Origin: Lactarius indigo
Taxonomy: Eukaryota > Basidiomycota > Agaricomycetes > Russulales > Russulaceae
DNA length: 64,000 bases
Direction: 5' to 3'
Assembly: GCA_025766275.1 (NCBI GenBank)
Contig: JAFKAC010000070.1
Coordinates: 62,001-126,000 of the forward strand
Each line of letters opens with the position of its first letter. The stretch's first letter is position 1. Position numbers and translations under genes: made by a program. Below are positions 39,700 through 51,860 of this stretch, in pieces. The notes under the pieces are model-generated. The model made no database searches. It had not been told where the DNA came from and saw only the letters and a program-made list of their open reading frames with translations.

Positions 39700-42600
39700 C
39701 GAAAGTCGCGAGCCAGCCAGTCGCGCTGTTCCTCGGCAATGCGTTCTAACGCGGTGGCGCGCTCTAAGCGGTAGATCGCGTCGCGCCGGTCGTCTTGTGC
39801 GCATTCGATCATTGCGCGGAGCTGGCTCACCCTCGCCCGAAGTCGATCCAGCTCATAGCTGGCCGCGTGGAAGCGCGTAACCTCTGCGGTGAGCGACTCG
39901 TCGTTGATGCGATTGAGTGCGCGGTCGGTGATCTTGTCTGCCTCGAAGACGACGAGGTCCTCGTGCGGATACGTGGGGCGGAGCGCCGCGGATACGTGGG
40001 GTTCTGCGTAAAGGGGCTTACCGTAAACATGTGGCGAGCCCGGTATAACCCCTAATATGAGGGGATCTGCTCCTCCAATAATCTGGACGTGCGACGCGTC
40101 CCTCTCTACTCCGTCTGGCCCGGTGATGGGGTATCGAATGTGATGGGGTCGTCGGTTCGCCCGGAACCCTTCAGGTGCAATGACATGCGCGGGGTCCTCG
40201 GTGGTGGTGAACGGACGGTGATCGGCGGCACCAGGCACACGCACACGTCCTCGATACATGGGGGACCCGTTGGAGTAGACGAGCCAGGGCGTGATGAGGG
40301 GATTATCAGGGTCGCGTTTCGTTCGAAGGAAGGTGTGTCTCGCCGGGTAATAATCTTCGTCGTCATGGCCAGCCTCAGCTGCCGCCATCGCTGCCGCCGC
40401 TCGCGCATCTCCCTCAGTTGGGCCGCTGCTGAGTCCAGCTGCTCCTTCTGCCATGCTGCCGCTACCTTCTTCCAGCCTTCCAACTCGTACTCCATCAGCG
40501 CTTGAACGCTGGTCGTTGCTCGGGAAAACTCCGCGAACGCCGATGAGGTCGTCGCTTGGGGGGATAGCGGCGATGGGTTCGCGCTCACCGCGATCGTTTC
40601 GGAAGACGTGGACGACGGCTCGGTCGTCGTCAGGGGTGGTCGTCGGGTCTGGGAATCTGGTGACGACGTTGATCCATTCTTGTGCGGTGATAGGCCCCTC
40701 TGCTGGTGTAAGAGGTGTCCATGGCGTGAGCTGAGTGTTGGGAACTTCGGTGTCGCTGTCCTCCGCCAAGAGGGCGCGGGCGTCTTCTGCGAGGGAGTCG
40801 AGGAGTTGCGCCTGTGTGACATGTCGCAGTGGAGAAGTGGGCATGAGAGTGATAGCTGAGCGAAGGAAGAGGGGGTGACTGTCCTCTGTCCGAGCGACTC
40901 CCACTTTATCTCTTCTACCGTGGGTTTGCGCTTCCTGATACAGGCGAAGCGCTTCCGGCGCAAAGACGTCGTCTTTGTTGACCCACTGGTTCTCCGAGTC
41001 TGGGTACCCCTTCCATTTGATCAAGTATTGGAGACGTCTTCCTCTGCCGAAATGCCGAGTGTCTAGAATGGCCTCGACTTCGTATTCCTCTTCTCCGTCT
41101 ATCAGTTCTGGTGGTGGTCGTGTGAAGTTTTCCCCGTGCAAGGAAGTTTGCTTGTACGGTGTGAGAAGATCGATGTGAAACACTGGATGGATGCTCCACT
41201 GCGTGGGAAGTTCCAATCGATAGTTGTAAGGGGACATCACCTGTACCACCCGAAAGGGTCCGTGGCGTCGCGCCGCTAGTTTCGCTGTAGGCTGATTGGT
41301 TCGGAGATGTTTGCCCTCGAGCCATACGAGGTCGTTGATGCTGAACTTGGGCGTATCTTTGTTACGCACCCATGACTCTTGCGCCTTCTTTATAAGGCGT
41401 TGGGCAGCGTCTCTAGCTTCTTTCAGCTGTGTCAGTCGCGCGGTCGCGAGGGGAATGGGAGATGGCTTATCCGTCCAGTCTGCTTGTGGGTTATACCCCA
41501 TCAGAAGTTGGAACGGCGATTCTTTAGTGTGTTCATGTGGCCAGTTGTTGTGCGCAAATTCGGCGATTGGTAAGTAAGCTTCCCAGTTGTCTTGCCGTTC
41601 ATTTACCCAGAAGCGTAAGTACTGTTCCAGCCACTGGTTAGTTCGCTCGGACTGTCCATCAGTACGTGGGTGATATGCGGTCGATATGTTCTGTTGGATC
41701 CCCAGAATACGGCATACTTCTCTGGTAAACTTGGATGTGAAGCGTGGGTCGCGGTCGCTTATTATTTTGCGCGGCAATCCGAAGCGTTTGAACACCTGGG
41801 CGACATACAGAGTCGCCGTTTCTTCTGCAGTGATTTCTTCTCGGCATGGAATAAAGATTGAGGCCTTGCTGCAGTCGTGGTCCGTAACAGTTAGTATGCT
41901 GTCATACCCTTTGGAAACAGGGAGTTTGGTGATGAAGTCCACCGCCACTGTGTGGAACGGCATGGCTTCCAGTATTGGTGTGATGGGATACAGCGTGGCT
42001 CGTATGGGCCTCGTGTTGACTTTGTTTCTTTGGCATTCTGCGCAGCCTTGCACGTATTCATATACGTCTCTTCGGAGTCGCGGCCACCAGTAGTGTCTCT
42101 CCAGGATGCGTTGAGTTTTCGCAATTCCTGGATGGCCATGTATTGGCAAGTCGTGATGGTCGTGTATCAGTACTCGTTGAGTCGACGTTGGCCCTGTGAT
42201 TACGAACCTGCTGTCCTTGTACCATTCTCCTTGTATTTTCTTAAGGCGATAAGGGTCGATCCATGTCTTAATCACCTCTTCGTCTTGTTGGTGGCGTGGT
42301 TGTAGTAGATTTGGGTTGGTGATGAAGGTGCGCGCAGTGTTAAGGGTTCGTACAAAGATTTCGGGGGGCAGGACCACTACTTCGCTGTTGTCCTCGACGC
42401 CTTGGTCGTAATCCGGTCATCTTGACAGCGCATCTGCCCGCCCGTTGTTCTTTCCCTTAATGTGATGAATCTCGAAGTCGTATTCAGAAAGTTCAAGTAC
42501 TTCCCTGGCGACTCGCCTGCTGATCTTTTGTGGTGACTTCCAATACTGTAGGTTTAAATGGTCTGAATAGATTTTAATCTTGTGAGGGGCACCTGCGAGA

Positions 42601-44435
42601 AGTGGTCGCCAGTTCCGTAGGGCTTTAACTATCGCGAGCAGCTCTAGGTCGTAGATGTCGTAGTTTCTTTCGGCTTCGGAAAGCGTCGCCGAGTAGTAAC
42701 CTATAGGATGTCGCTTGCCATCAGATTTCTTTTGCAGTAATATGGCTCCCACCGCGTAGCCCGAAGCGTCTACTTCCAATTCGAATGGATCCTGAAGGAT
42801 GGGGTGTGCTAGCACCGGTTCCTCCGTCACGAGTCGTTTTAGGGTGTTGAATGCCTTTTCTTCTTCTTCAGTCCACCACCATTCTTCGTCCTTTCGTGTT
42901 AGTTTAGTGAGTGGCTTAGCGTGAGTGGCGAATCCGCAGATAAAGAGTCTGTAAAAGTTACAGAAGCCGAGGAAAGAACGGACGTCTTTGACTTTTGTTG
43001 GCGTTGGCCAGTCCTTGATTCCTTGAACTTTTACAGGGTCCATTCGGGTCACCCCCTTTTCAAGGATTACCCCCAGGTAATCCATCCGCGGTTGATGGAA
43101 TAGGCACTTCTCAAGTTTGAAGTAGAGGTCGTGTTCCTCTGCAACGCGCAAAACATCACGGACGGCGTCTACGTGGGCCGTTAGATCGTGATCAAAGTGA
43201 GTAGCGATACCAATATCGTCCATGTAGACGCGTATGGTGGTGCCCAGTCGTTCGTGCTTTGCTATGGTGTCGCGATAGATGTGATTCATCATGGCTTGGA
43301 AGGTGGCGGGGGAGTTAGTGAGCCCGAAGAACATGACCGTAGGTTCGAAGAGGCCGAATTTAGTTTTGAACGCTGCCTTTTCCTGATTGCCGTCTCGAAT
43401 ACGTATGTTGTTATAGCCCCATCGGATGTCGAGTTTTGTATAGATGTGGGCATTACTGAGGTCAAGGATAAGGTCCTGTATTAGCGGCAGCGGGTATTGA
43501 TTCCGAATGGTGTGGGAGTTGATGACCCAATAGTCCTGTACTGGGCGTAGTTTTCCGTCCTTCTTTTTAATGAAGAAGAAGGAGGATGCGTACGGAGAGA
43601 TAGAGGGGCGCAGATACCCTTGCTTCAGTTTCTCCTCCAGAAACTCCTTGAGTTCGCCCTCTTCTCTCTGGGTCATAGGGTAGATCTTGCAGTCGATGGC
43701 AGCCGGCGCGGATGGTTTGAAGTCTATTGCGTGATCCCACGGCCTTGCCGGAGGGAAGTGGTGTGAGGCTTGCTCGTTGAAAAGTCTGGTAAACATCGCG
43801 TATTCTTGAGGGAGCACTGCTGCCGTTTGTTGTTGTTTTGCTTGTATGGCCAATTCCGTCGAGGTGGTGGCTCTAGCGAACGCGTCTTCTTCTAGTTCCC
43901 GCACAATGTCTTCTTTCTCGGCCACAATGAGGGCTCGAATGGTTGTTGTTGATAGCAATGCTTCGCTAGTTGCTAACATGACTGGCTGCATGTCGGGGTG
44001 TATGGTGGCAGTGGCCCAGCTGATTGTTGGTTCGAATGTGCTTAGCCATGGATAGCCCAGCACCATGTCTTCGCTTCTGAGATCGGTGACCAGGAAGGTC
44101 ATTTGCTTTATCTGTCCCCGTGTTTTCACTTCTAGGTTAACATAATGAGTGATTAACCCAGCTCTGTTTTCCGTGTTGTCTATATTCCATATCTTGCGAG
44201 GCGTACTCAGTGGCTGTGTCTGGATACCAGCCCGTTTGGCCAAGCTGGGTCGGATAAAGTTGTCGGTCGCGCCAGAGTCGACTAGCGCATTTGTTTCAGT
44301 CGTTTGGTAATTCGTTCGGACAGTCACTGGAATTCTCATAGATCGGTAGCGTGTTGTCACAATTACAGAATTACATTGAAGAGCCCTCACCCAGACTGAC
44401 GGGTTCAGGCGTCCCGAAAACCCTCTTTTCCCCAC
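39696..44435 (-). pseudogene. pol: Element C pol with long accessory domain (one internal stop)
   Basis: The first part (44435-42417) has protease (VDSGATDN), RT (VYMDDIGIAT) and RNase H (VDASGYAV, YSDHLNLQYW). TGA at 42417 follows ADALSR where B continues with RPDY, so CGA to TGA is likely. The second part (893 codons from 42377) has the integrase zinc motif (residues about 80-115), SDRDPRF and GQSERTNQ, a chromodomain at 430-480 (YLIKWKGYPD), and then about 400 further residues: an Ala/Thr-rich stretch, the shared module (HVQIIGGADPLILGVI, YGKPLYA) and a coiled-coil tail (TAEVTRFHAASYELDRL, AIYRLERATALERIAEEQRDW). It begins in -1 phase inside the gag end with no ATG. Confidence 0.92.
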
Positions 44436-46477
44436 AGATCTTGAAGTATAAGATCTTTTACTTCATCCGTACTGTTGGCCACCTGTGTGAGCCATTCTTT
44501 GGCCTGTTCTCCCGCTGTTTTCGTGCTTGCCGCATTGATTTGGGGTGCGGGCGTTACGCTCGGCGCCGGCGACATGTACCCGGGCAACGACGGCGCGTAC
44601 TGTGATGGCGCGTACTGTGAGACGGGTCCTTGAGGGTATCCCGTGGTTTCGGTCATGCAGCTACTGGATGGGGCAGCCTGCCACTGTGGCTGCGTACGCG
44701 GATATGGGCAATTTCGTGAGAGGTGGCCGGGAGCGTGACAGTTATAGCAAAGGACGTTCCTTAAGTCCCTTCGAGATCCTCCTCTTCCTCGTCCTCTAGC
44801 TCCTGGCCCTCCCCTCGGTGGGAACGGTGGTGTAGTCCAGTCGCGGTGTGGCAATTTGTTGAAGTCGATGTCTTCGGACCCCGCGAGCCTCACTTTTGCA
44901 CGATCAGCCGAGGTGTCCATCGCCCACGGGTTGGTTTGTGGCAGGTTCTGCGGGAGTGTCCATCCCGCATTGCCGCCCTGCTTCTTTGGTTGTGTTGTCG
45001 TATTTTTGTATTCATTGAGTCGTGCCTTGAGGTGGATGTAGTTCTTCTGCTGCTTGAGGACGGCCCTTTTCCAGTCGTCGAACGTGACAGGATCGTCAAA
45101 CTGGAACGCGTTCTTGAACAGTTCCTTGGGTAGACCCGACGTAAAGAGGTCGATGGTTTGGGGTTCATTGAGGCGATAGTGAGCTTTCCGCGCAAGCTGT
45201 TCAAAGTCGTTGACGTACTTGTCAATGTCTTCTCCTGTCATTTTGTAACCCTTCCGTAGTATAGCCTGGGCTTGTTCCCTTTCTAACGTGTTTTCGAACC
45301 TCTGGCTGAATCCATCGGCTACGGCGTTCCATAGGTCGCGAGTGTAGGGACTTATCCCCCGTTGTATCTGCCTGTTGAGCCAGTTCAGGAAGGATAGGAC
45401 CCATTCGCTGACTGCTCCGCCTTTGATGTAGGAAAGAAACAGAAGGCATCTTCTGTAGTCGTTGCGCATGATAGGGGCGTCCAAATTCATGCCCCAATAG
45501 ACATGCCACTGCGTCAGGAATTGGTCTACTTTGAGTCTGTCTCCGTCAAAAATGGAAGGTGGCTCGCCGGTTAGTTTTTCGTTATGATGTCCTCCTCCTC
45601 CGGCATTTCCACCTCCACCTCCACCTCCTCCTCCGCCATCGCCCCCTCCGCCTCCTGGCGGTCCCATGGGTGGCATTCTTGGCGGTTCGGTTCTTCGCAG
45701 ATCAAACGGGATGCCCCCCCCTGGTGGCGGCGGTGGATCTTCGCCCGGTCCTCCCACCCCCGGTGGGAGGTCTAGTGCGGGTTGTCGTCCGGATGGGGGG
45801 TCTCCTCGGTCCGACCCTATTGCTCGGAAGATTGCGGCGTCGTCTGCAGTCATTCGTACACCGGTTTCAGGGTTAATGGGCATGAGGATTTCTCGTGCTT
45901 CTTCCCGTATTGCGCGTGCTTCTTCAATTGTGACTTCTTCCATCGCCCTTGTTATTGTCGCCATAATGGCTGGTGATCGGATGTGAATTGGTTCTGGTTC
46001 GGTAATGTGTGCGGACTCAGCTCGCTCGATGAGGAGATCTTGTATTGCTCCTCCACTAGTTTCTGTTTGGTTTGGCTCTCGTCCTTCACTTTCGTCTTGG
46101 CTTTGTTCTTCTTCTTCTGATATTACTTCTCCGGTGGAGTGTTCTCGTACTTGCCCGTCAATGGGGCCCCAATCTGCCCTGCTGTTGAGTTCTCGGGCGT
46201 CGATATCGCACTGGTATCTAGGTCCTGCTGGTCGTATGACGTCCCACTGGGAATCTATGGGATTCCACGCAACCTCCGTCCAACACAAGTGGTCGAAGTT
46301 GAACTCAACTGGTCGGAACCTACTAGGTCCGTTGAACTCCACAAAATATCCGGTTTCTTCTTGTCTTTCCCTCCAACTAGCGGCTTGTAGAAAGCGCGTG
46401 GGGACGTTACGTTCTCCTCTTCTTGGGAGCGAATATGGACGGAAGCTCGTCCACTGGTCTCTTGTTGTTACGGCCAC
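44405..46477 (-). CDS. gag: Element C Gag polyprotein
   Basis: A 690-codon frame. The N-terminal domain includes ETGYFVEFNGPSRFRP, NFDHLCW and ARELNSRADW. An acidic linker and an in-frame ATG (MATITRAMEEV) with A at -3 and G at +4 follow near residue 170. Next are a Gly-rich stretch (GGGGGDGGGGG), the capsid-like region (PSIFDGDRLKV, LTQWHVYWGMN) and a CX2CX4HX4C knuckle (CYNCHAPGHLSRNC). The N-terminal codon listed is a GTG; the leader has no ATG and a TAA in the PBS is the upstream in-frame stop. Near the end the sequence G GGT TTT in the gag frame could support a -1 shift into pol. Confidence 0.92.
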   Translation of the reverse strand: MAVTTRDQWTSFRPYSLPRRGERNVPTRFLQAASWRERQEETGYFVEFNGPSRFRPVEFNFDHLCWTEVAWNPIDSQWDVIRPAGPRYQCDIDARELNSRADWGPIDGQVREHSTGEVISEEEEQSQDESEGREPNQTETSGGAIQDLLIERAESAHITEPEPIHIRSPAIMATITRAMEEVTIEEARAIREEAREILMPINPETGVRMTADDAAIFRAIGSDRGDPPSGRQPALDLPPGVGGPGEDPPPPPGGGIPFDLRRTEPPRMPPMGPPGGGGGDGGGGGGGGGGNAGGGGHHNEKLTGEPPSIFDGDRLKVDQFLTQWHVYWGMNLDAPIMRNDYRRCLLFLSYIKGGAVSEWVLSFLNWLNRQIQRGISPYTRDLWNAVADGFSQRFENTLEREQAQAILRKGYKMTGEDIDKYVNDFEQLARKAHYRLNEPQTIDLFTSGLPKELFKNAFQFDDPVTFDDWKRAVLKQQKNYIHLKARLNEYKNTTTQPKKQGGNAGWTLPQNLPQTNPWAMDTSADRAKVRLAGSEDIDFNKLPHRDWTTPPFPPRGGPGARGRGRGGSRRDLRNVLCYNCHAPGHLSRNCPYPRTQPQWQAAPSSSCMTETTGYPQGPVSQYAPSQYAPSLPGYMSPAPSVTPAPQINAASTKTAGEQAKEWLTQVANSTDEVKDLILQDLWGKEGFRDA

Positions 46478-46483
46478 GGTGGT

Positions 46484-46494
46484 ATCTTGGTCTT
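46484..46494 (-). promoter_or_regulatory. Primer-binding site of element C (self-priming type)
   Basis: The minus-strand sequence AAGACCAAGAT, identical to the PBS of A, lies 2 nt from the LTR and is complementary to 46718-46728 in the same LTR, 34 nt downstream of a TATTTAA box. Confidence 0.75.
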
Positions 46495-46496
46495 AA

Positions 46497-47000
46497 TGTA
46501 ACGTCGTCACGACGTTAGCTCGACTTGAGCTCTATAGAGGCGGTAACAACTTAGCGGATGCCCTGAAGACGCGAAGGTCCAGGTGTGACAAATGTCCTTG
46601 AAGACGCGAAGGTCCAAGCGTAAGTGGTGGTGAACACTCGAAGGCGCACTACTTGAAAGAGGCGGTAGAGAGAGAGAAAGAGAAAGAGAAAAGGGAAGAA
46701 ACAAGTGACGATTCAAGAAGACCAAGATGGCGTATCTTGGTCTTCACAAGACAGATTAAATACAAGTCGAGCAGGCTTTCAAGCGCTGCTATGAATCACA
46801 GTAATGTAGCGTCCAACGTATCGCATAAGTAGCTCGAACCCTAATACTACTACTACTAGTATTAGTGGCACAGTCCTCAGTCAGCAATCAATGCGCAATC
46901 TCCTATCGTACTCGTAATTGCCTATTGTAAGTCCGCAACTAATCTACCTTACTGCCGTAGTTGCAACCGGTACAGTAAGGGTTTGGGTCGAAACGTAACA
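46497..47000 (-). repeat. 5' LTR of element C with promoter
   Basis: A 504-bp LTR. On the minus strand a TATTTAA box is followed by the inverted repeat GAAGACCAAGAT/ATCTTGGTCTTC (5-nt spacer) at the predicted start, then a CT-rich leader with no ATG. Confidence 0.95.
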
Positions 47001-47707
47001 GGCGATGTACCTTGTGGCCCCTCCCCCCCCTTTCCATGTGAATGGAGTGATGTGGACTGGGGGTGAAGGGAGGGGGCCAGGTGCAATGGGGAGAGGAGAG
47101 GGGGGGGGAGGCGCATGCCCTTGTGTGCCCTCTTTCCACAGATGGGGGGCGCAGATGGTGGAGGGAGGGGAAGGGGAGGGGGGCAGTGTACCCTTGTGCC
47201 CCCCTGCACCCCCTTTCTCTGTGCAAAGGGGAGGCAGTCAGCGTGGGGATAGGGGGAAGGGGAGGGTGAGTGACTCACCTTTGTGTGCCCTCTCTGCATG
47301 CAAATGGGGCGGTGCATGATGTAGGGGAAGAGGAGGGAGGAGGGAGGGAGGGTGCCCTGCAATGGGGGAGGATAAAGGTGGGGGCAGTGGGGGGAAAATC
47401 ATTGGGGGGTAAAAGAAGGGGAGTCTCTGTGGTGGAAGCAAAACCAGTGGCACAGCTGACATGGATACAAAATAATTAAAGTAGTTATTCTCCTTGGTAA
47501 TATTTAGTATAACTCACAAATAAGGAAACTGCTGGTGCACTAAAGTTGCTACATTCTGGTCCAGCTGCACAGGCATCAGCCTTGATGCCTCTATATTCCA
47601 CTAAACCCAAGTGTGCACCCAATATAAACCATTTATTATATATTTTGTGGTCAGTAATGAGTAGGGAGCAGTGGAGTCTGCCTTCCTAATTTTGCAAACT
47701 TATCTTC
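47001..47707. repeat. G-rich tandem array, right of element C, then AT-rich flank
   Basis: The array of 38.4-39.2 kb continues to about 47420 after the TSD GGCGA. 47281-47345 is closely related, in reverse, to 50230-50326. 47460-47707 is AT-rich with no gene seen. Confidence 0.65.
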
Positions 47708-49985
47708 ATGACAACCCTTCCTCCCTTTTGCTTATCTATTACCTCAGCGGCACCTGCCATGCCAGCCACTCAGCCCATGATACTGCACAACAACAGGAAT
47801 GGTAATTCCCATGCCCAAGGAAGCTTCTGGTATGACCAACAGCCCAGCCACTACAATCTATCTTGGGATTCTCTGGCTAGTTTTGACACATGGTGACAGG
47901 AAGTGGAGCAGGCAGATTCAGTTGAAATTCGCCTTGCCAAGACAGAACCTAAAGGTTTAAATTACTCCTGGAAGTGCACTTACCAATGCACACATCAAGG
48001 GACTGGCAGGATCAAACCTTATGAAAAGAAGAACCCAAATCAGATCCACAAGATCAGCTCTAAGTGGACTGGATGCACTTGCAGAGTAGATCTCAAGGCT
48101 TACCCTGAGACAAATGTCCTTTTGGGGTGTTATCAGAAGGATCATGATCACCCAATCAATATTGAAAATCTAATTTACATTCAAGTTTCCAAAGCAGCCA
48201 GAGAACAAGTAAAGGAGTCTTTGAAGCAGGGGACCAAACACTTGGAAGTCATATGTAATCACTGCTTTATTGATGACATTGGCTAATTTACTCCTTAGCT
48301 CTAGTCTATTCACAATTCCGCTTCTGATCGTGATCATGATTATTACATACACATGGACGACATAAACCAGATTGCTAAGGAGGTTGAACAAGATGAGACC
48401 CAATTGCATGCTAAAGATGAGATCTCTATCAAACTTTGGCTGGATGTCCTTAGAGAGGAGGGAGCCAATACCTTCTGCAAAGACAAGCTAGATCTGGCTC
48501 CTCCAGGATTGGATTTGGCTGGGGATCTGTTCATCCTGGCCCTCTAAACTAGGTTTCAGTCTAACACTTTCCAGCAGCTTGGCAACAGCATTCTTGGCAT
48601 TGATGCTACCCACAACACAACATATTATTCAGGGGTGATGCTAACTACAGTTATGGCAAGGGACCAGTGGGGGCATGGTAAGCGAAAGATCACATTTTCG
48701 CTAATTTGACTGATTTCCGATCTGACAGGAGTTCCAGTTGCCTGGATGCTGTCATCCAATACACAGGCAGCAACAATAACTTATTTCCTGAAATTAATTC
48801 AGTCATGGAACCCTGAAGTCTGGCCCAATTACTTCATGACAGATTGTGATCAGGCCCAGATCTCGGCTCTACAAACAGTATTCCCTCAAACTCAGGTCCT
48901 TCTATGCCAGTGGCATGTACTCCATGCAGTCCAATCACATTTCCAGACCAATCAATTTCCAAAGTTATGGGACCTGATTAAGAAATTGGTCCAGACTTCT
49001 GATCTGGTCAAGTTTGGGATGATCTGGGAGGAGATCTTAAGCAATCCAGACAACCCCCAATCATTTACTGATTATTTTCAGCTGCAATGGATCCCTATGG
49101 TCCATATATGGTCTGCATTTACCAGAAAGTCCCGAGTTATATTTGAGGAAGGGCACACAAATATGCTTCTTGAATTGTAAGTTGACTTTACTATCTGCTG
49201 AATAAGCAAAACTTAATTCATATTTAGGTATCATCACATATTAAAGTCCCACTGGCTTGAGGGAAAGCACAATTGATGGATTGATCATTTGATCTTTACG
49301 CTTACCTGAAGAATGCTGCCACATTACTATGAGCACTGACATAAGCACCAACAAATTGGCTTTGAGCACCTAGATCTCGCTAAGAAGCATGAAGCCACAA
49401 TTTTAGCGAAAATCTAAAACCATTTCCAGAAGTTCAATAACATCACTCAGCAATGGCAAATTTCATGTGACATCCCAGTCATTTCCAGGCTGTCAATATT
49501 TTATTGACATTGGCACAGCAACATGTAATTGCCTGGGCTTCCCAAGGATCCAGCACTTCAAGCACCTTGCTGCTGTGCAGGGCCAGAACTCCCCCACTGC
49601 ACAGGCACAAAATACACCCATCCAAATAGTTACACCCACCAAAAGATCATCTCAAGTCCCTTCATCTGGCCCTGGGGAGGAGTTGCCACCTACTGGATCA
49701 CAATCTGAAGCCCTTCCAAAAAGGGACCAGCTGTCACCCAACAGGAACCACTGGAAGGAAACAACCCAAAAGATGGGTAGCCAGGTATCACCTAAGCATT
49801 GCCAACAGCCGGTGGCACCGATCTCACCTAATTCAACAACCCAACACATTGGATCCAGTGAGAAAAGAAAATTGGTAATATTCACTGATCCCTATGGTGG
49901 AGGGGAACAATCTGGTAAACGAGCAAAGCCAGATGCAGCCTCTGCAGAGGCAAATACCCTTGCATGCTCCCAGCTTCCTTCATAG
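47708..49985 (+). pseudogene. MULE-type transposase relic
   Basis: Mutator-like DNA transposase. 47708-48286 is an N-terminal zinc-binding DNA-binding region (YSWKCTYQCTHQG, WTGCTCRV, DHDHPIN) with a TGA at 47894. An intron probably follows before 48305-48545. The MULE catalytic domain follows: GIDATHNTTYYS, an intron (48679-48729), VPVAWMLSSNTQ, MTDCDQAQISAL, LLCQWHVLHAV (typical CxWH). After another intron (about 49180-49228) the region is heavily damaged. A SWIM-like finger at about 49520 reads CNCLGFP then FKH where CKH is expected. A Ser/Pro-rich tail ends at 49985. Several stops; non-functional. Confidence 0.78.
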
Positions 49986-49999
49986 GGCCAGATCTCTCA

Positions 50000-50326
50000 A
50001 TAAAACAGTATCTCTAATTTCATACAAGTGCATTAGTTGTTGCCAGTTTGGGCAGTAGTACATTTCCAAATGTCAAAAAAATTTCATGTTCCTGACTAAA
50101 AATACTGTGCTTGTTTCCCATCTCCCTGTCTCCATGTTCTTTCATCCCCCCATTGCCCTGCCCCATCCTCCCCCATCCTGTTGCGTGCCACCCAATTTGT
50201 ACAGAATTGGGTGTGCAAAGAGCGCAGGGCACCCACCCACCCTCCTCCTCCTCCTCCCTCTCCTCTCTCCTCCCTCCTCTTCCCCTACATCACGTGCTGC
50301 CCCATTCACATGCAGAGAGGGCACAC
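50000..50326. repeat. C-rich array, inverted relative of the G-rich arrays
   Basis: From about 50140 the plus strand is the complement of array sequence at 47.28-47.35 kb (CTTCCCCTACATCACGTGCTGCCCC and GCAGAGAGGGCACAC in part). 50000-50130 has no gene. Confidence 0.6.
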
Positions 50327-50803
50327 TGTTATGCTCCACCGGCATTAGTCCAACTTGGACTCGAAATAGGTGTAATCGACTTAGCGGAGACTAGGCAAAT
50401 GGGGACTTGTATCAACCCAACGCAAGCTGAACAGGGGCACACCAGCACACGCTGCAGCGAAGATGAAGAAGGTACTATCTCTTGGCAGATAGTAGTGGAA
50501 GTGCTTCTTAGTTTGAAGCTGAGGCAAACGGGAGACGAGTCAAGTGGTGGATTGAAGAAGACCAAGATGAGGTTCTTGGTCTTCCAAAGCGACTACTTAT
50601 ACAGATACACGTGGGCTTTAAAGTGCTGCTGGAACAATAGGAAACCAATAGCGTAACTAGCTCGAACCCTAGTACAGCTATCCTAAGAATGAGTCATACA
50701 CGAGCCACAATCACATGTGTACTACTATGCTGACTGATACAATGTAAGTGTCCATGACTAATACTGAGTCGGTCCGTAGTCATAACCGGTTGTGATCGTA
50801 ACA
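50327..50803 (-). repeat. 3' LTR of element J (family A type)
   Basis: A 477-bp LTR related to A, in minus orientation, beginning TGTTATGCTCC and ending CGTAACA on the plus strand. It has the GAAGACCAAGA/TCTTGGTCTTC inverted repeat at 50549-50587. An internal remnant adjoins it. Confidence 0.85.
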
Positions 50804-51235
50804 TTACCCCCTTTTCAGATGCGAGGCCCACCTCGCATGAAAGCTGACAATGGCCAGTCCTTCTGCACCTCTTCGATTTGCCAAAAAGTGTTAGCCCTCT
50901 CCAACCTATAGATGGAGTCCAACTTATCCTGCTTGACATTTGCCAACTGGAGCCTGATCTCCCTCATATGTGTCAGCAACCAGTCTTCGTGAAATGCGGC
51001 TGCCCGATAGCGGTGAATCTCAGTGGTGAGGGATTCATCCCCTATCTTCTCAAGGGTGCGGTCGGTGGTGTTTCCTTCTTTGATCATGATGAGGTCTTCA
51101 TGGGCGATGAAGGCTTGATCATTGTGGGGGCGGTGTGGCTTGGCATACAGAGGTTGGCCGTAGACATATGGTGAGCCACTCACCAACCCTAGCACAAATG
51201 GGTTGCCGCACATGACCACTTGCACATGGTCCGCG
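50804..51235 (-). pseudogene. Element J: accessory domain remnant, hairpin and polypurine tract
   Basis: Minus strand from 51235 to 50815: the frame matches the tails of A and C pol (VQVVMCGNPFVLGLVSGSP, YGQPLYAKPH, TEIHRYRAAAF, DSIYRLERANTFWQIEEVQKDW). The hairpin ATGCGAGG, loop TGGG, CCTCGCAT (minus strand) at 50819-50838 and a purine run at 50804-50815 follow. The rest of the element is lost at the E6 boundary. Confidence 0.82.
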
Positions 51236-51860
51236 TGATGAACAGCACACATAGATAGCATACTCACAGAGGGACAAAGTGTTCTGTGGTGAGATAGGCT
51301 GGGTGGCTGGAAAGCAGCAACAGGAGATCTTGCAAAGTAAAGCAGAAGTGTCTGGCACACAAGCAGTGAGAACTGATAATATACATTGAGGGGCAGAAGG
51401 CTTACCTGGCACACAAGCAGTGAGAACTGATGTGGACCAGGAGCATATATGGTACTCTACTTATACACTTTCTGGTAGTGACACTTGTACAAGGGATGTA
51501 ACACTAAGTCACGCAGTATAAGGAAGTATTGTTCTACAAACAGACAAAGGAGTGGACGTTCTGAGAACAAGGGAAGAAAGAATAAGGAGAGTCCAGAACT
51601 AAATGATATCATAGTGACATCATAATAAGGATAGAGCTAAGTACGGAACAAAGGAAAGTACAAAGGCGATATACAACGCAGAGTCCGGATGTATGATGTC
51701 ATAGAAGTACAGTGATGTCATGTATGACACAATGATAAGTCCAGATTGTACAGATCAAATAATATCTAATCTACAAGTCCTGTATATCTAATCTAAAGCA
51801 GTCCATGCTGCAAGTCCGGTCCATACGAGCCGCTAAGTGCACAAGGGTCACTTATCAACA
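51236..51860 (-). repeat. Solo LTR, family E (E6), no matching TSD
   Basis: A 625-bp reverse E copy, complete from TGATGAAC to TATCAACA. Left flank CCGCG, right flank CTTTC: no duplication, so at least one side was rearranged after insertion. Confidence 0.88.

Larger units (their letters stand above)
39161..47000 (-). mobile_element. Element C: young Ty3/Gypsy chromovirus
   Basis: A 7,840-bp element in minus orientation with two 504-bp LTRs that differ at about two sites by eye, and TSD GGCGA at 39156-39160 and 47001-47005. It has gag and a pol extended by about 400 residues after the chromodomain. A single in-frame TGA in pol (42417) is the only obvious defect. CpG content is high, in contrast to the CpG-poor array it landed in. 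Confidence 0.96.
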
